NCBI RefSeq assembly: GCF_002931555.1
Contig: NZ_PSTZ01000003.1
Coordinates: 124,001-188,000 of the forward strand
Direction of reading: 5' to 3'
DNA: 64,000 nt
Origin: Pseudoclavibacter sp. RFBB5
Lineage (GTDB): Bacteria > Actinomycetota > Actinomycetes > Actinomycetales > Microbacteriaceae
Shown: positions 17,420-24,854 of the stretch, piece after piece
Numbering within the stretch: position 1 is the first letter of the stretch
Layout of the letters: the number at the start of each line of letters is the position of its first letter
The notes under the pieces: generated by a model
Told to the model about the DNA's origin: nothing
The model's input: the letters and a program-made list of their open reading frames with translations, nothing else
Database searches by the model: none
Program-made: the position numbers and the translations under genes

Positions 17420-18079
17420 TTAGGCCGCGTCCGCCTTGCCACGAAGCTCGGCGAGCTCACGCCCGGACTGGGTTGCCTTCGTCTCGGCGTCCGACTTGAG
17501 GTCGGCGGCGAGGTCAGCGAACTGGTCGAGTGCCGGGTTCACGCCGACGAGCGTGAAGGGGCGCTGGACGACGCGGAGGTCAAGACCCCAGACGTCCTCG
17601 AGCAGACGCGTGAGGTACGGCGTGGAGTGGTCCCAGCCGGCCTTCGGGGTGCCTTCGTCGTAGTTGCCACCGAGGACGGTCGCGAGCGTCGCCGGCTTGC
17701 CGTTGAGGGTCGTGCTGCCCGGGTTGATGCGCGGGTCTGTGTAGGCGAGGTCGAACCAGAGCTTGAAGTGCTGGGAGACGCCGTAGTTGTAGAGGGGGAC
17801 GGTGAAGAGCAGGGCGTCGGCGTCGATGAGCTCGTCGGCCAGCTGCGTGGCGAGGGCGACAGCGGCGCGCTGCTCCTCGGTGCGGTCCTCTTCCGGGGTG
17901 AAGCCTGCGTAGACGGCGTTCTGCCAGGCGTCGGCGGGGATGGGGGAGTCGACGAGGTTGCGGCGGGTCACGACGGAATCGGGGTGGGCTGCAACCCATT
18001 CGGCCTCGACGAGGTCGCCGAGCGCACGGCTCGCGGAGGTGGCGGGCATGAGGCTCGCGTCGATACGCAGCAGGGACAT
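17420..18079 (-). CDS. FMN-dependent NADH-azoreductase / NAD(P)H oxidoreductase (AzoR family)
   Basis: 219 residues with a flavodoxin-like fold. LLRIDASLMPATSASRALGD at the N-terminus binds the FMN phosphate, and VPLYNYGVSQHFKLWFD is the AzoR signature around residues 95-112. Such enzymes reduce quinones or azo compounds with NADH. The ATG has GGAGCACC upstream. It faces away from the HxlR regulator, with a 14-bp inverted repeat (18098-18130) between them, so it is almost certainly that regulator's target and induced by electrophiles or quinones. Confidence 0.9.
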   Translation of the reverse strand: MSLLRIDASLMPATSASRALGDLVEAEWVAAHPDSVVTRRNLVDSPIPADAWQNAVYAGFTPEEDRTEEQRAAVALATQLADELIDADALLFTVPLYNYGVSQHFKLWFDLAYTDPRINPGSTTLNGKPATLATVLGGNYDEGTPKAGWDHSTPYLTRLLEDVWGLDLRVVQRPFTLVGVNPALDQFADLAADLKSDAETKATQSGRELAELRGKADAA

Positions 18080-18097
18080 GGTGCTCCAATCTGATTC

Positions 18098-18130
18098 ACA
18101 GAGTCACTCTGAAAACCAGAGCGACTCTGT
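18098..18130. promoter_or_regulatory. Predicted HxlR operator between azoR-like and hxlR-like genes
   Basis: ACAGAGTCACTCTG (18098-18111) and CAGAGCGACTCTGT (18117-18130): 14-bp arms with one mismatch, 5-bp spacer. It covers the region just before the azoreductase start and upstream of the hxlR -10 box (TACACT, 18146-18151). Confidence 0.75.
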
Positions 18131-18157
18131 GGAGGTTAGCACGGGTACACTGACGGC

Positions 18158-18505
18158 ATGGCAGAGAACGTGCAGGTGCACAGCGCGGCAGCGTGCGACG
18201 GCGCCATCTCGCTTGCCTTCACCCTGCTCGGCAAGCGCTGGAACGGCATGATCATCGACGTGCTCGGCTCGCAGCCGCTAACCTTCGTCGCGCTGCGCCG
18301 CGCTGTGACCGGCATCAGCGACGCCGTTCTCTCCGATCGTCTCAGCGAGCTCGCGGCCGCGGGCCTCGTGGAACGAACCGTCAGCAACGGGCCGCCTGTC
18401 TCGGTCAGCTACGAGCTCACGACGGCAGGCCAGCGCCTCATCCCGGTGCTCAAGCAGCTCGGCACGTGGGCGTCAGAGAACCTCGAACCGGCACGCTCGA
18501 GCTGA
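18158..18505 (+). CDS. HxlR-family transcriptional regulator
   Basis: 115 residues, a single winged helix-turn-helix. LLGKRWNGMIIDVL and LRRAVTGISDAVLSDRLSEL with GLVERTV are the family's DNA-binding helices and wing. A cysteine near the N-terminus (AAACDGAIS) could be the redox sensor, as in YodB/QorR-type members, which respond to quinones. ATG exactly 6 nt after TACACT, leaderless. Divergent from the azoreductase, with the shared palindrome upstream. Confidence 0.92.
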   Translation: MAENVQVHSAAACDGAISLAFTLLGKRWNGMIIDVLGSQPLTFVALRRAVTGISDAVLSDRLSELAAAGLVERTVSNGPPVSVSYELTTAGQRLIPVLKQLGTWASENLEPARSS

Positions 18506-18546
18506 TCCTCGCCCAGGGTCTATGGCCCCGAAGTGGGCCGAACGGG

Positions 18547-19566
18547 TCACAGGTCGCCGCGGACGCGCACAACCGTCCTGCCACGCACCTTGCCGTCCAG
18601 GATGGGCTGCGCGTGGTCGAGCGCCTCTTCCAGGGCGATGACCTCCGTCATCGACTCCAGCAGCTCGCTGTCGAGCTCGAGGAGCCGGTTCCACGCCTCC
18701 GCCCGCACCTCGACGCTCTGCACCACCGAGTTGATTCCTCGCAACGTCACGCCCCTGAGGATGAACGGCATCACCGTCGTCGGCAGGTCGGTGCCCTGTG
18801 CGAGGCCGCATGAGGTGACGATCCCCTCGCGTCTCGTCTGGGCGAGCACGTTGGCGAGTGTCGTGGAGCCGACCGCGTCGACGGCGCCCGCCCAGCGTTC
18901 GGTCTGCAACGGCTTGCCCACCGCATCCGACAGCTCGCGCCGGTCGATGATCTCGGCCGCGCCGAGCCTCCGCAGGTAGTCACCCTCCTCGTCCCCGCGG
19001 CCCGTGGAGGCCACCACCCGGTAGCCGAGGCCCGCCAGCAACGCGATCGCGACGCTGCCCACCCCGCCGGCCGCGCCGGTCACGAGCACGTCGCCATCAC
19101 CAGGCTCGACCTGCTTCTCCAGTGCGAGCACCGAGAGCATCGCTGTGTAACCGGCCGTGCCGATCGCAGCACCGTCGATCAGCGACATCGCCTCCGGCAG
19201 GTGGATGAGGGACTCGTCGTCCACGAGGCACACTTCGGCGAGGCCACCGTGCCGGGTCTCGCCGAGGCCAGCGCCGTTCAGCACCACTCGATCGCCGGGC
19301 ACGAAGTTCTGGGTGCGGGACTCGCGCACGACCCCGACGACGTCGATGCCGGGGACAAGCACATCCGCCCGGCTCACGCCGGGCTTCCCCGCGAGCAGCA
19401 ACGCGTCCTTGTAGTTGAGGCTCGTATAGGCGACGTCGACCAGCACCTGGTCTCGCCGCAGGTGACCGCCGCCGAAGAGCTCATCGTCGAGCTCGTCGAA
19501 CGCGACATCGATGCGAGGCTTGCCCGCCGCGTCAGTGGACTTCGTCGTCAGGTATCCGCGAACCAT
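18547..19566 (-). CDS. Acrylyl-CoA reductase-like MDR oxidoreductase (AcuI/YhdH family)
   Basis: 339 residues of the medium-chain dehydrogenase/reductase superfamily, zinc-free type. SLNYKDALLLAGKPGVSR and PGIDVVGVVRES are typical of the YhdH/AcuI branch; the NADPH-binding loop is LVTGAAGGVGSVAIALLAGL and the C-terminal LRGINSVVQS matches the family. Known members reduce acryloyl-CoA to propionyl-CoA. The 2-methylcitrate operon elsewhere in the window would consume propionyl-CoA, but the link is only suggestive. ATG at 19566, 6 nt after TACGAT (complement of 19573-19578); the longer upstream frame is a shadow. Confidence 0.88.
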   Translation of the reverse strand: MVRGYLTTKSTDAAGKPRIDVAFDELDDELFGGGHLRRDQVLVDVAYTSLNYKDALLLAGKPGVSRADVLVPGIDVVGVVRESRTQNFVPGDRVVLNGAGLGETRHGGLAEVCLVDDESLIHLPEAMSLIDGAAIGTAGYTAMLSVLALEKQVEPGDGDVLVTGAAGGVGSVAIALLAGLGYRVVASTGRGDEEGDYLRRLGAAEIIDRRELSDAVGKPLQTERWAGAVDAVGSTTLANVLAQTRREGIVTSCGLAQGTDLPTTVMPFILRGVTLRGINSVVQSVEVRAEAWNRLLELDSELLESMTEVIALEEALDHAQPILDGKVRGRTVVRVRGDL

Positions 19567-19620
19567 GGCGCCATCGTAGGTGGCCAGTCTCCGAACTCCA
19601 CCTCTGCGACACTGGCTGAC

Positions 19621-20094
19621 ATGATCACGGTTCGCACCTTCCCCGAACTCAGCGCGGCCGAGCTGTGGGGCATCCTGCACCTGCGCTCGAGCATCTTCGT
19701 CGTCGAGCAGGACTGCGTCTACCTCGACCCGGACACCGCCGACTTCGCAGAGGGCACCCAGCACGCGTTCGTCGGCGACGACCCCCTCTACCCCCACAGC
19801 TACGCGCGCCTGCTGCCGCTCGGCTGGCCGGACGAGCACCTCCCGACCGACGCGCGCGCGATCGGCAGAGTCGTCACCGCCGAGAACTCAAGGGGCCTCG
19901 GATACTCGGCCCAGATCATCCGTCACCTCATCGAGATCGCCGACAGCGAGGGGGTCGCAACGGCCCTCAACGGGCAGGCGCACCTCGAAGCCTGGTACGC
20001 GCGATTCGGCTTCGAACGGTGCGGCGACACCTTCATCGAGGACGACATTCCCCATGTCCCGATGGTGAAATACACATCGAGCCCCCACTCATGA
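19621..20094 (+). CDS. GNAT acetyltransferase, ElaA-like
   Basis: 157 residues. The N-terminus ELWGILHLRSSIFVVEQDC followed by YLDPDTAD is the ElaA signature; the acetyl-CoA loop is RVVTAENSRGLGYSAQIIRH and the C-terminal FGFERCGDTFIEDDIPHVPM closes the fold. Substrate unknown. ATG 7 nt after GACACT (19608-19613). Divergent from the AcuI-type gene, with only 54 bp between starts. Confidence 0.85.
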   Translation: MITVRTFPELSAAELWGILHLRSSIFVVEQDCVYLDPDTADFAEGTQHAFVGDDPLYPHSYARLLPLGWPDEHLPTDARAIGRVVTAENSRGLGYSAQIIRHLIEIADSEGVATALNGQAHLEAWYARFGFERCGDTFIEDDIPHVPMVKYTSSPHS

Positions 20095-20157
20095 TTTACT
20101 CGCTCGTAACAAGCATGAATCAGTTCGTCGCAGTGCCGCGGCTAACTTGAGATCCGG

Positions 20158-20174
20158 GCGCCGCTGCGCGGCGC
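20158..20174 (+). promoter_or_regulatory. Leader hairpin upstream of the liv binding-protein gene
   Basis: GCGCCGC (20158-20164) and GCGGCGC (20168-20174), a 7-bp stem with a 3-nt loop, about 20 nt before the AAAGGAG ribosome-binding site. TAACTT (20143-20148) upstream is a possible -10 box. May stabilise the abundant binding-protein mRNA. Confidence 0.35.
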
Positions 20175-20204
20175 TCGCTCTCTGCTTACGTATAAAGGAG
20201 CACC

Positions 20205-21557
20205 ATGAGTAACCTTGCCAAGTCGTCTCCCTCCAGGAAGCTTCGCATCACCACAGGAATCGCCGCCATGAGCGTCGGCGTGTTCATGCTGGCCGCGTGC
20301 TCTTCGACGACAGATGGTGGCGAACCAGCCGCGGACGGCGACGCCGCTGCCGCAGTCTGTGGCCCGGACACGGCTGAGACCGTAACCGAGGTCTCGCCCG
20401 TCGAAGCCCCGACCGCTCAGGAGCGCTCCGAAGCGCTCAAGATCGGCTCGCTGCTTCCGCAGACCGGAACCCTCGCCTTCCTCGGCCCGCCCGAGATCGC
20501 GGGCGTCGACCTCGCCGTCGCCGAGATCAACGCATCGCCGTCCGGCGTGCTCGGCGGCAACATCAGCGTCGTCCACCGCGACTCTGGTGACACGTCGACC
20601 GACATCGCCACGCAGTCGGTCACCGACCTCCTCAGCCAGAACGTGTCCGCCATCGTCGGCGCCGCATCGTCCGGCGTCTCGATGACGGTCATCGACCAGA
20701 TCACCGGCGCGGGCGTCGTGCAGATCTCCCCGGCCAACACGTCGGCCGAGTTCTCCACGTACGCAGACAACGGCTTCTACTTCCGCACCGCCCCCTCGGA
20801 CATCCTCCAGGGCCGCGTCAACGGAAACACGATCGTCAACGACGGCAACGCATCCGTCGGCATCATCTACCTGAACGACGCGTACGGCTCGGGCCTGTCC
20901 GAGAGCATCACCACGGCCGTCGAGGCCGCCGGCGGCGAGGTCGTCGCCTCTGAGGCCTTCAACGAGGGCGACAGCCAGTTCTCGGCACAGATCGACGCCG
21001 TCACGGCAGCCGACCCCGACGCGATCGCGCTCGTCGCGTTCGACCAGACGGCGACCATCGTCCCGCAGCTCATCGGCACCAAGGGCTTCCCCGCCGACAA
21101 GCTGTACATGGTCGACGGCAACATGGCCGACTACTCCGCTGACTTCGAAGAGGGCACGCTGAACTGCGCCAAGGGCACCATCCCCGGCGTCGTCGCCTCC
21201 GACGACTTCCGCGCGAAGCTCCTCGGCATCGACCCCGACCTGAAGGACTACACGTACGGCGCTGAGTCGTACGACGCCGTCATCCTCGCTGCCCTCGCGG
21301 CGCAGGCCGGTGGGGCAGCTGACCCGACCACCATCAAGGACAACATGCAGAAGGTCTCCGTCGATGGTGAGAAGTGCACCACCTACGCCGACTGCGTCAC
21401 GCTCCTCGAAGCTGGCACCGACATCGACTACGACGGCGTCTCCGGCCCGATCTCGTTCGACGAGAACGGCGACCCGTCAGAGGCCACGATCGGCATCTAC
21501 CAGTACGGCAGCGGCAACACCTACTCCAACATCGGAGAAGAGGCCGGCCAGCTCTAA
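20205..21557 (+). CDS. Branched-chain amino acid-type ABC transporter substrate-binding lipoprotein
   Basis: 450 residues. A 30-residue signal peptide ends in the lipobox LAAC, followed by a 50-residue Asp/Ala/Glu-rich linker, then a type-I periplasmic-binding fold of the LivK class beginning LKIGSLLPQTGTLAFLGPPE. VVHRDSGDTSTDIA and IVGAASSGVSM are standard. Four cysteines may form two disulphides (in AVCGPD, LNCAKG, EKCTTY and ADCVTL). AAAGGAG gives a strong start. The matching permeases and ATPases lie immediately downstream on the opposite strand (livHMGF, ending at 22056), an arrangement that allows separate control of the binding protein. True ligand unproven: amino acids, amides or urea are all possible. 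Confidence 0.9.
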   Translation: MSNLAKSSPSRKLRITTGIAAMSVGVFMLAACSSTTDGGEPAADGDAAAAVCGPDTAETVTEVSPVEAPTAQERSEALKIGSLLPQTGTLAFLGPPEIAGVDLAVAEINASPSGVLGGNISVVHRDSGDTSTDIATQSVTDLLSQNVSAIVGAASSGVSMTVIDQITGAGVVQISPANTSAEFSTYADNGFYFRTAPSDILQGRVNGNTIVNDGNASVGIIYLNDAYGSGLSESITTAVEAAGGEVVASEAFNEGDSQFSAQIDAVTAADPDAIALVAFDQTATIVPQLIGTKGFPADKLYMVDGNMADYSADFEEGTLNCAKGTIPGVVASDDFRAKLLGIDPDLKDYTYGAESYDAVILAALAAQAGGAADPTTIKDNMQKVSVDGEKCTTYADCVTLLEAGTDIDYDGVSGPISFDENGDPSEATIGIYQYGSGNTYSNIGEEAGQL

Positions 21558-21573
21558 GCTGACTCGCTGAACG

Positions 21574-21603
21574 AGGGCCCGGGATGCACGCATCCCGGGC
21601 CCT
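21574..21603 (+). terminator. Terminator of the liv binding-protein gene
   Basis: AGGGCCCGGGATG (21574-21586) pairs perfectly with CATCCCGGGCCCT (21591-21603); 4-nt loop, followed by TCC. 16 bp after the stop codon. Confidence 0.88.
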
Positions 21604-21634
21604 TCCGTGTGCCCAGGAGGTGCATCCGCTCACC

Positions 21635-21750
21635 CGCCCGTCCGGCCCGCATAGCCTCGGGGGCCCGCTGGTGCAGCGCGATTCTTGCGGTCGCTGCCAG
21701 TCAAGTGGCCCCTCTGGGGTGCTGGAATGGGCGCTTTGGCTGGCAGCGAT
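21635..21750. repeat. 116-bp direct repeat, unit 1
   Basis: Differs from the unit at 21791 at only two positions (A/G and A/T). Within it TCGCTGCCAG (21691-21700) and CTGGCAGCGA (21740-21749) form an inverted repeat enclosing CCCCTCTGGGG, so each unit can fold into a long hairpin. Confidence 0.9.
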
Positions 21751-21790
21751 GGGGTGTGGATGCGCGGCAGGTGCGGTTTCGGGTTCCGCT

Positions 21791-21906
21791 CGCCCGTCCG
21801 GCCCGCATGGCCTCGGGGGCCCGCTGGTGCAGCGCGATTCTTGCGGTCGCTGCCAGTCAAGTGGCCCCTCTGGGGTGCTGGATTGGGCGCTTTGGCTGGC
21901 AGCGAT
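21791..21906. repeat. 116-bp direct repeat, unit 2
   Basis: Second unit, period 156 bp from the first. Inverted arms at 21847-21856 and 21896-21905. Near-identity in non-coding DNA implies recent duplication or gene conversion. Confidence 0.9.
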
Positions 21907-22055
21907 CAAAAAGCAGCGCGGGGAGGGGCACTTCGACTGGCAGCGGTGGGGTTCGGTGGGGTGCGCAGGGGCTCGCGGCGCGCACGCAGAAGGGCGGGGA
22001 GGTCCCAGCGCGTCTGCTGGAGGCTTCCCCGCCCGTCTGCCGTGGATGCTGGCGG

Positions 22056-22862
22056 CTAGTGGGCCGCGTCGCCGTCCTTCGCCTGCTCGTCCGCGGCGAG
22101 GGTGCCGAGGTAGAGGGCGATGACCTTCGGGTCGTTGAGCAGCTCGCGGCCGGTTCCCGTGTACGCGTCCTTGCCCTGGTCGAGCACGTAGGCGCGGTCG
22201 CAGATCTGCAGGCAGCGGCGCGCGTTCTGCTCGACCATGATGACCGAGACGCCAGCGCGGTTGATCTGGCGCACGCGCAGGAACGTCTCGTCCTGGCGCA
22301 CTGGTGAGAGGCCCGCGGAGGGCTCGTCGAGCAGCAGCACCGACGGGTCCATCATGAGGGCGCGGGCCATGGCCACCATCTGGCGCTCACCGCCCGAGAG
22401 CGAGCTCGCGCGCTGCTTGCGACGCTTCCCCAGCTCGGGGAAGAGGTCGGCGACGAACTCGAAGCGCTCGTTGAAGACCTTGGGCCGCAGGAAGAGCCCC
22501 ATCTCGAGGTTCTCCTCGATGGTGAGCGACGGGAAGACGTTGTTGTTCTGCGGCACGAGGCCGACGCCCTTGGCGACGAGCTTGTCGGCGCGCAGGCCGG
22601 TGATGTCCTCGCCCTTCAGCATGACGCTGCCGCCGCGGATCTTGATCTGCCCGAAGATGGCCTTGAGCACCGTCGACTTGCCGGCTCCGTTGGGGCCGAT
22701 GATGCCGATGAGCTCACCGGGGTAGGCGTCGATCGAGCATCCGTTGAGGATGTTCACGCCGGGCAGGTAACCGCCGACGAGGTCGATGGTGGACAGCACT
22801 GCGTCGCCTCGCGGCGCGGTCGATGCCGGTGCAGCGGATGCGGTGGGCTGCGTCTCGCTCAT
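22056..22862 (-). CDS. livF: Branched-chain amino acid ABC transporter ATP-binding protein LivF
   Basis: 268 residues. Walker A GPNGAGKST, Q-loop LVPQNNNVFPSLT, ABC signature LSGGERQMVAMARAL, Walker B VLLLDEPSAGLSP, and switch His replaced in MVEQN, as is normal for LivF (MVEQNA). The first about 20 residues are a Thr/Ala/Pro-rich extension. Its ATG overlaps the livG stop by 4 nt; last gene of livHMGF. Confidence 0.93.
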   Translation of the reverse strand: MSETQPTASAAPASTAPRGDAVLSTIDLVGGYLPGVNILNGCSIDAYPGELIGIIGPNGAGKSTVLKAIFGQIKIRGGSVMLKGEDITGLRADKLVAKGVGLVPQNNNVFPSLTIEENLEMGLFLRPKVFNERFEFVADLFPELGKRRKQRASSLSGGERQMVAMARALMMDPSVLLLDEPSAGLSPVRQDETFLRVRQINRAGVSVIMVEQNARRCLQICDRAYVLDQGKDAYTGTGRELLNDPKVIALYLGTLAADEQAKDGDAAH

Positions 22863-23872
22863 TTGCTGTCACTCTCCTTGGTCTCGGCCTTGGTCTCGGC
22901 GATCTCCTCGGCGATCGAGGTCGTCCCGAGCACCTCGGCCTCGTACTCGGCGGCCGCCTCGACGCCTTGTTCCTCGGCGATGCGCTCGACTTCCAGTTCC
23001 TTGATGTCGAGGTCGCCGAGGTCCTGGTCGTGGTGCGCGCCGAGGTACGCGTCGATGACGGCCTGGTCCTTCATGACCGTCTCGGGTGGGCCCTCTGCGA
23101 CGATCTGGCCCTCGGCCATGACGACGACCCAGTCGGAGATGTTGGTGACCATGTGCATGTCGTGCTCGACGAACAGCACCGTGGTGCCGTCGTTCTTGAG
23201 CTCCTTGACGTGGCCGAGCAGCGACTGCACGAGCGCCGGGTTGACGCCGGCCATGGGCTCGTCGAGCATGATGAGCTTGGGGCTGCTCATGAGCGCGCGG
23301 GCCATCTCGAGCAGCTTGCGCTGTCCGCCCGAGAGGGACGCCGCGTAGTCTTCGCGCTTCGCGTCGAGCTTGAAGCGAGCAAGGAGCTCGTCTGCCTTCG
23401 CCGTGATCTCGGTCTCGCGCTCGCGCCACAGCGGCTTGAAGAGCGCGCGCAGCATGCCCTCGCCGCCCTGCTGGTCGGCGCCGAGCAGCATGTTGTCGAG
23501 CACCGTCATGCGGCCGAGCGACTTCGTGAGCTGGAAGGTGCGGACCATGCCGGAGCGCGCCACCTTGAAGGCTGGCACGTTCGCGAGCGAGGTGCCGTCG
23601 AACGACCAGGTGCCTGTGTTCGGCTTGTCGAAGCCCGTCAGCAGGTTGAACATGGTCGTCTTGCCGGCGCCGTTCGGACCGATGAGCGCGGTGATCTTGC
23701 CGCGCGGGATCTCTAGGTGCTGCACATCCACTGCCGTGTTGCCGCCGAACTGGCGGGTGACGCCGTCGGCGATGACGATCGGGTCGACCTTCTTGCAGCC
23801 GGGTCCGACCTTGCCGTCGACGAACTCGTGGGTGGGGAGGATGCCCGCTGGTGGGCTCGTCTGCTCAGGCAC
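22859..23872 (-). CDS. livG: Branched-chain amino acid ABC transporter ATP-binding protein LivG
   Basis: 337 residues. Walker A GPNGAGKTT, signature LSGGQRKLLEMARALM, Walker B LIMLDEPMAGVNP, and H-loop FVEHDMHMV. The LivG-type C-terminus (VIDAYLGAHHDQ) is followed by an extra acidic, Glu/Ala-rich tail of about 55 residues predicted helical and without known function. Overlaps livM by 8 nt and livF by 4 nt. Confidence 0.93.
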   Translation of the reverse strand: MPEQTSPPAGILPTHEFVDGKVGPGCKKVDPIVIADGVTRQFGGNTAVDVQHLEIPRGKITALIGPNGAGKTTMFNLLTGFDKPNTGTWSFDGTSLANVPAFKVARSGMVRTFQLTKSLGRMTVLDNMLLGADQQGGEGMLRALFKPLWRERETEITAKADELLARFKLDAKREDYAASLSGGQRKLLEMARALMSSPKLIMLDEPMAGVNPALVQSLLGHVKELKNDGTTVLFVEHDMHMVTNISDWVVVMAEGQIVAEGPPETVMKDQAVIDAYLGAHHDQDLGDLDIKELEVERIAEEQGVEAAAEYEAEVLGTTSIAEEIAETKAETKESDSK

Positions 23873-24845
23873 TGAAGCTCAGCTCCTTCTTGTTTCCGAA
23901 GATGCCCTGGGGTCTGAAGACCACCAGCAGCATGAGCGCGATTCCGACGATGATGAAGCGGAGCTGGGCGCCCTGCGTCATGGAGAGGAAGGTGATCGCC
24001 CCGGATTCGATGAGTCCGTTGATCACGCCCTGCGTGAGGGAGAGGACCACCCAGAAGATCATGGCGCCCACGATGGGGCCGAAGATCGTCGCGGCTCCAC
24101 CGAGGAGCATGATCGTCCAGATGAAGAACGTGAGGCCCGTCGTGTAGTTGGCGGGCTGCACGGCTCTCGGCAGGATGAAGATGATGCCGGCCAGCGAGCC
24201 GAGGAGACCTCCCGTGATGAGGGCCTGCATCTTGTAGGCGAAGACGTTCTTGCCGAGGCTGCGCACGGCGTCCTCGTCCTCGCGGATGCCGCGGACCACG
24301 CGACCCCACGGGCTGCGCATGAGGGCCCAGACGAGGAGCGTCGCGAGGAGGACGATGCCCCAGCCGACGATGCGAGTCCACCAGTCGTACGCGTTGTACG
24401 TGAAGGGACCGAAGCCGTAGGTGCCGTCCGGGATCGGGTTGATCGCCGCGAAGGTGCCCTTGAAGCCGTTGAGGCCGTTGGCGGCACCCGTGACCGAGGT
24501 GAGGCCCGTCGTCGTCACGATGTACCGGAGGATCTCGGCGGAGGCGATCGTCACGATGGCCAGGTAGTCAGCTCGCAGCCGCAGTGTCGGGACACCCAGG
24601 ATGAACGAGAAGATCACCGAGACCACGATGACGCACAGCACGGCGGCCCAGAGCGGCCAGCCGAGGCTGATCGTCGGGATCGCGAACGCGTACGCGCCGA
24701 TCAGCATGTACGCGGCCTGACCGAAGTTGAGGAGGCCGGTGTAGCCGAAGTGGATTCCGAGGCCGATCGCGGCGAGCGCGTAGGCAGCGGTGGTGGGGCT
24801 GAGGAGCTCGCCGACGGCGTTGCTCAGGATGTTTGACCAGTCCAT
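23865..24845 (-). CDS. livM: Branched-chain amino acid ABC transporter permease LivM
   Basis: 326 residues, about nine hydrophobic segments. The motif LGVPTLRLRADYLAIVTIA and the coupling-helix region MRSPWGRVVRGIREDEDAVRSLGKNVF are typical of LivM. Starts 10 bp after the livH stop, overlaps livG by 8 nt. Confidence 0.93.
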   Translation of the reverse strand: MDWSNILSNAVGELLSPTTAAYALAAIGLGIHFGYTGLLNFGQAAYMLIGAYAFAIPTISLGWPLWAAVLCVIVVSVIFSFILGVPTLRLRADYLAIVTIASAEILRYIVTTTGLTSVTGAANGLNGFKGTFAAINPIPDGTYGFGPFTYNAYDWWTRIVGWGIVLLATLLVWALMRSPWGRVVRGIREDEDAVRSLGKNVFAYKMQALITGGLLGSLAGIIFILPRAVQPANYTTGLTFFIWTIMLLGGAATIFGPIVGAMIFWVVLSLTQGVINGLIESGAITFLSMTQGAQLRFIIVGIALMLLVVFRPQGIFGNKKELSFSA

Positions 24846-24854
24846 GTTCGTCTC

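Larger units (their letters stand above)
21604..22055. other. 450-bp gene-free spacer between convergent liv genes
   Basis: No gene supported. It contains two 116-bp direct repeats (21635-21750, 21791-21906) and a third partial motif (CTGGCAGCG at 21937-21945), then low-complexity GC-rich sequence up to the livF stop. Confidence 0.6.

Noticed and set aside
18524-18539. Short inverted repeat GGCCC/GGGCC between hxlR and the AcuI-like gene as a terminator
   Set aside because: Only 5 bp of stem; too weak to call.
21635-21906. Possible CRISPR array
   Set aside because: Only two units of 116 bp, too long and too few, no cas genes anywhere in the window.
21584-22123. Open frames through the liv spacer repeats
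   Set aside because: They read through duplicated 116-bp hairpin units and encode repeated low-information peptide; no start signals or family.
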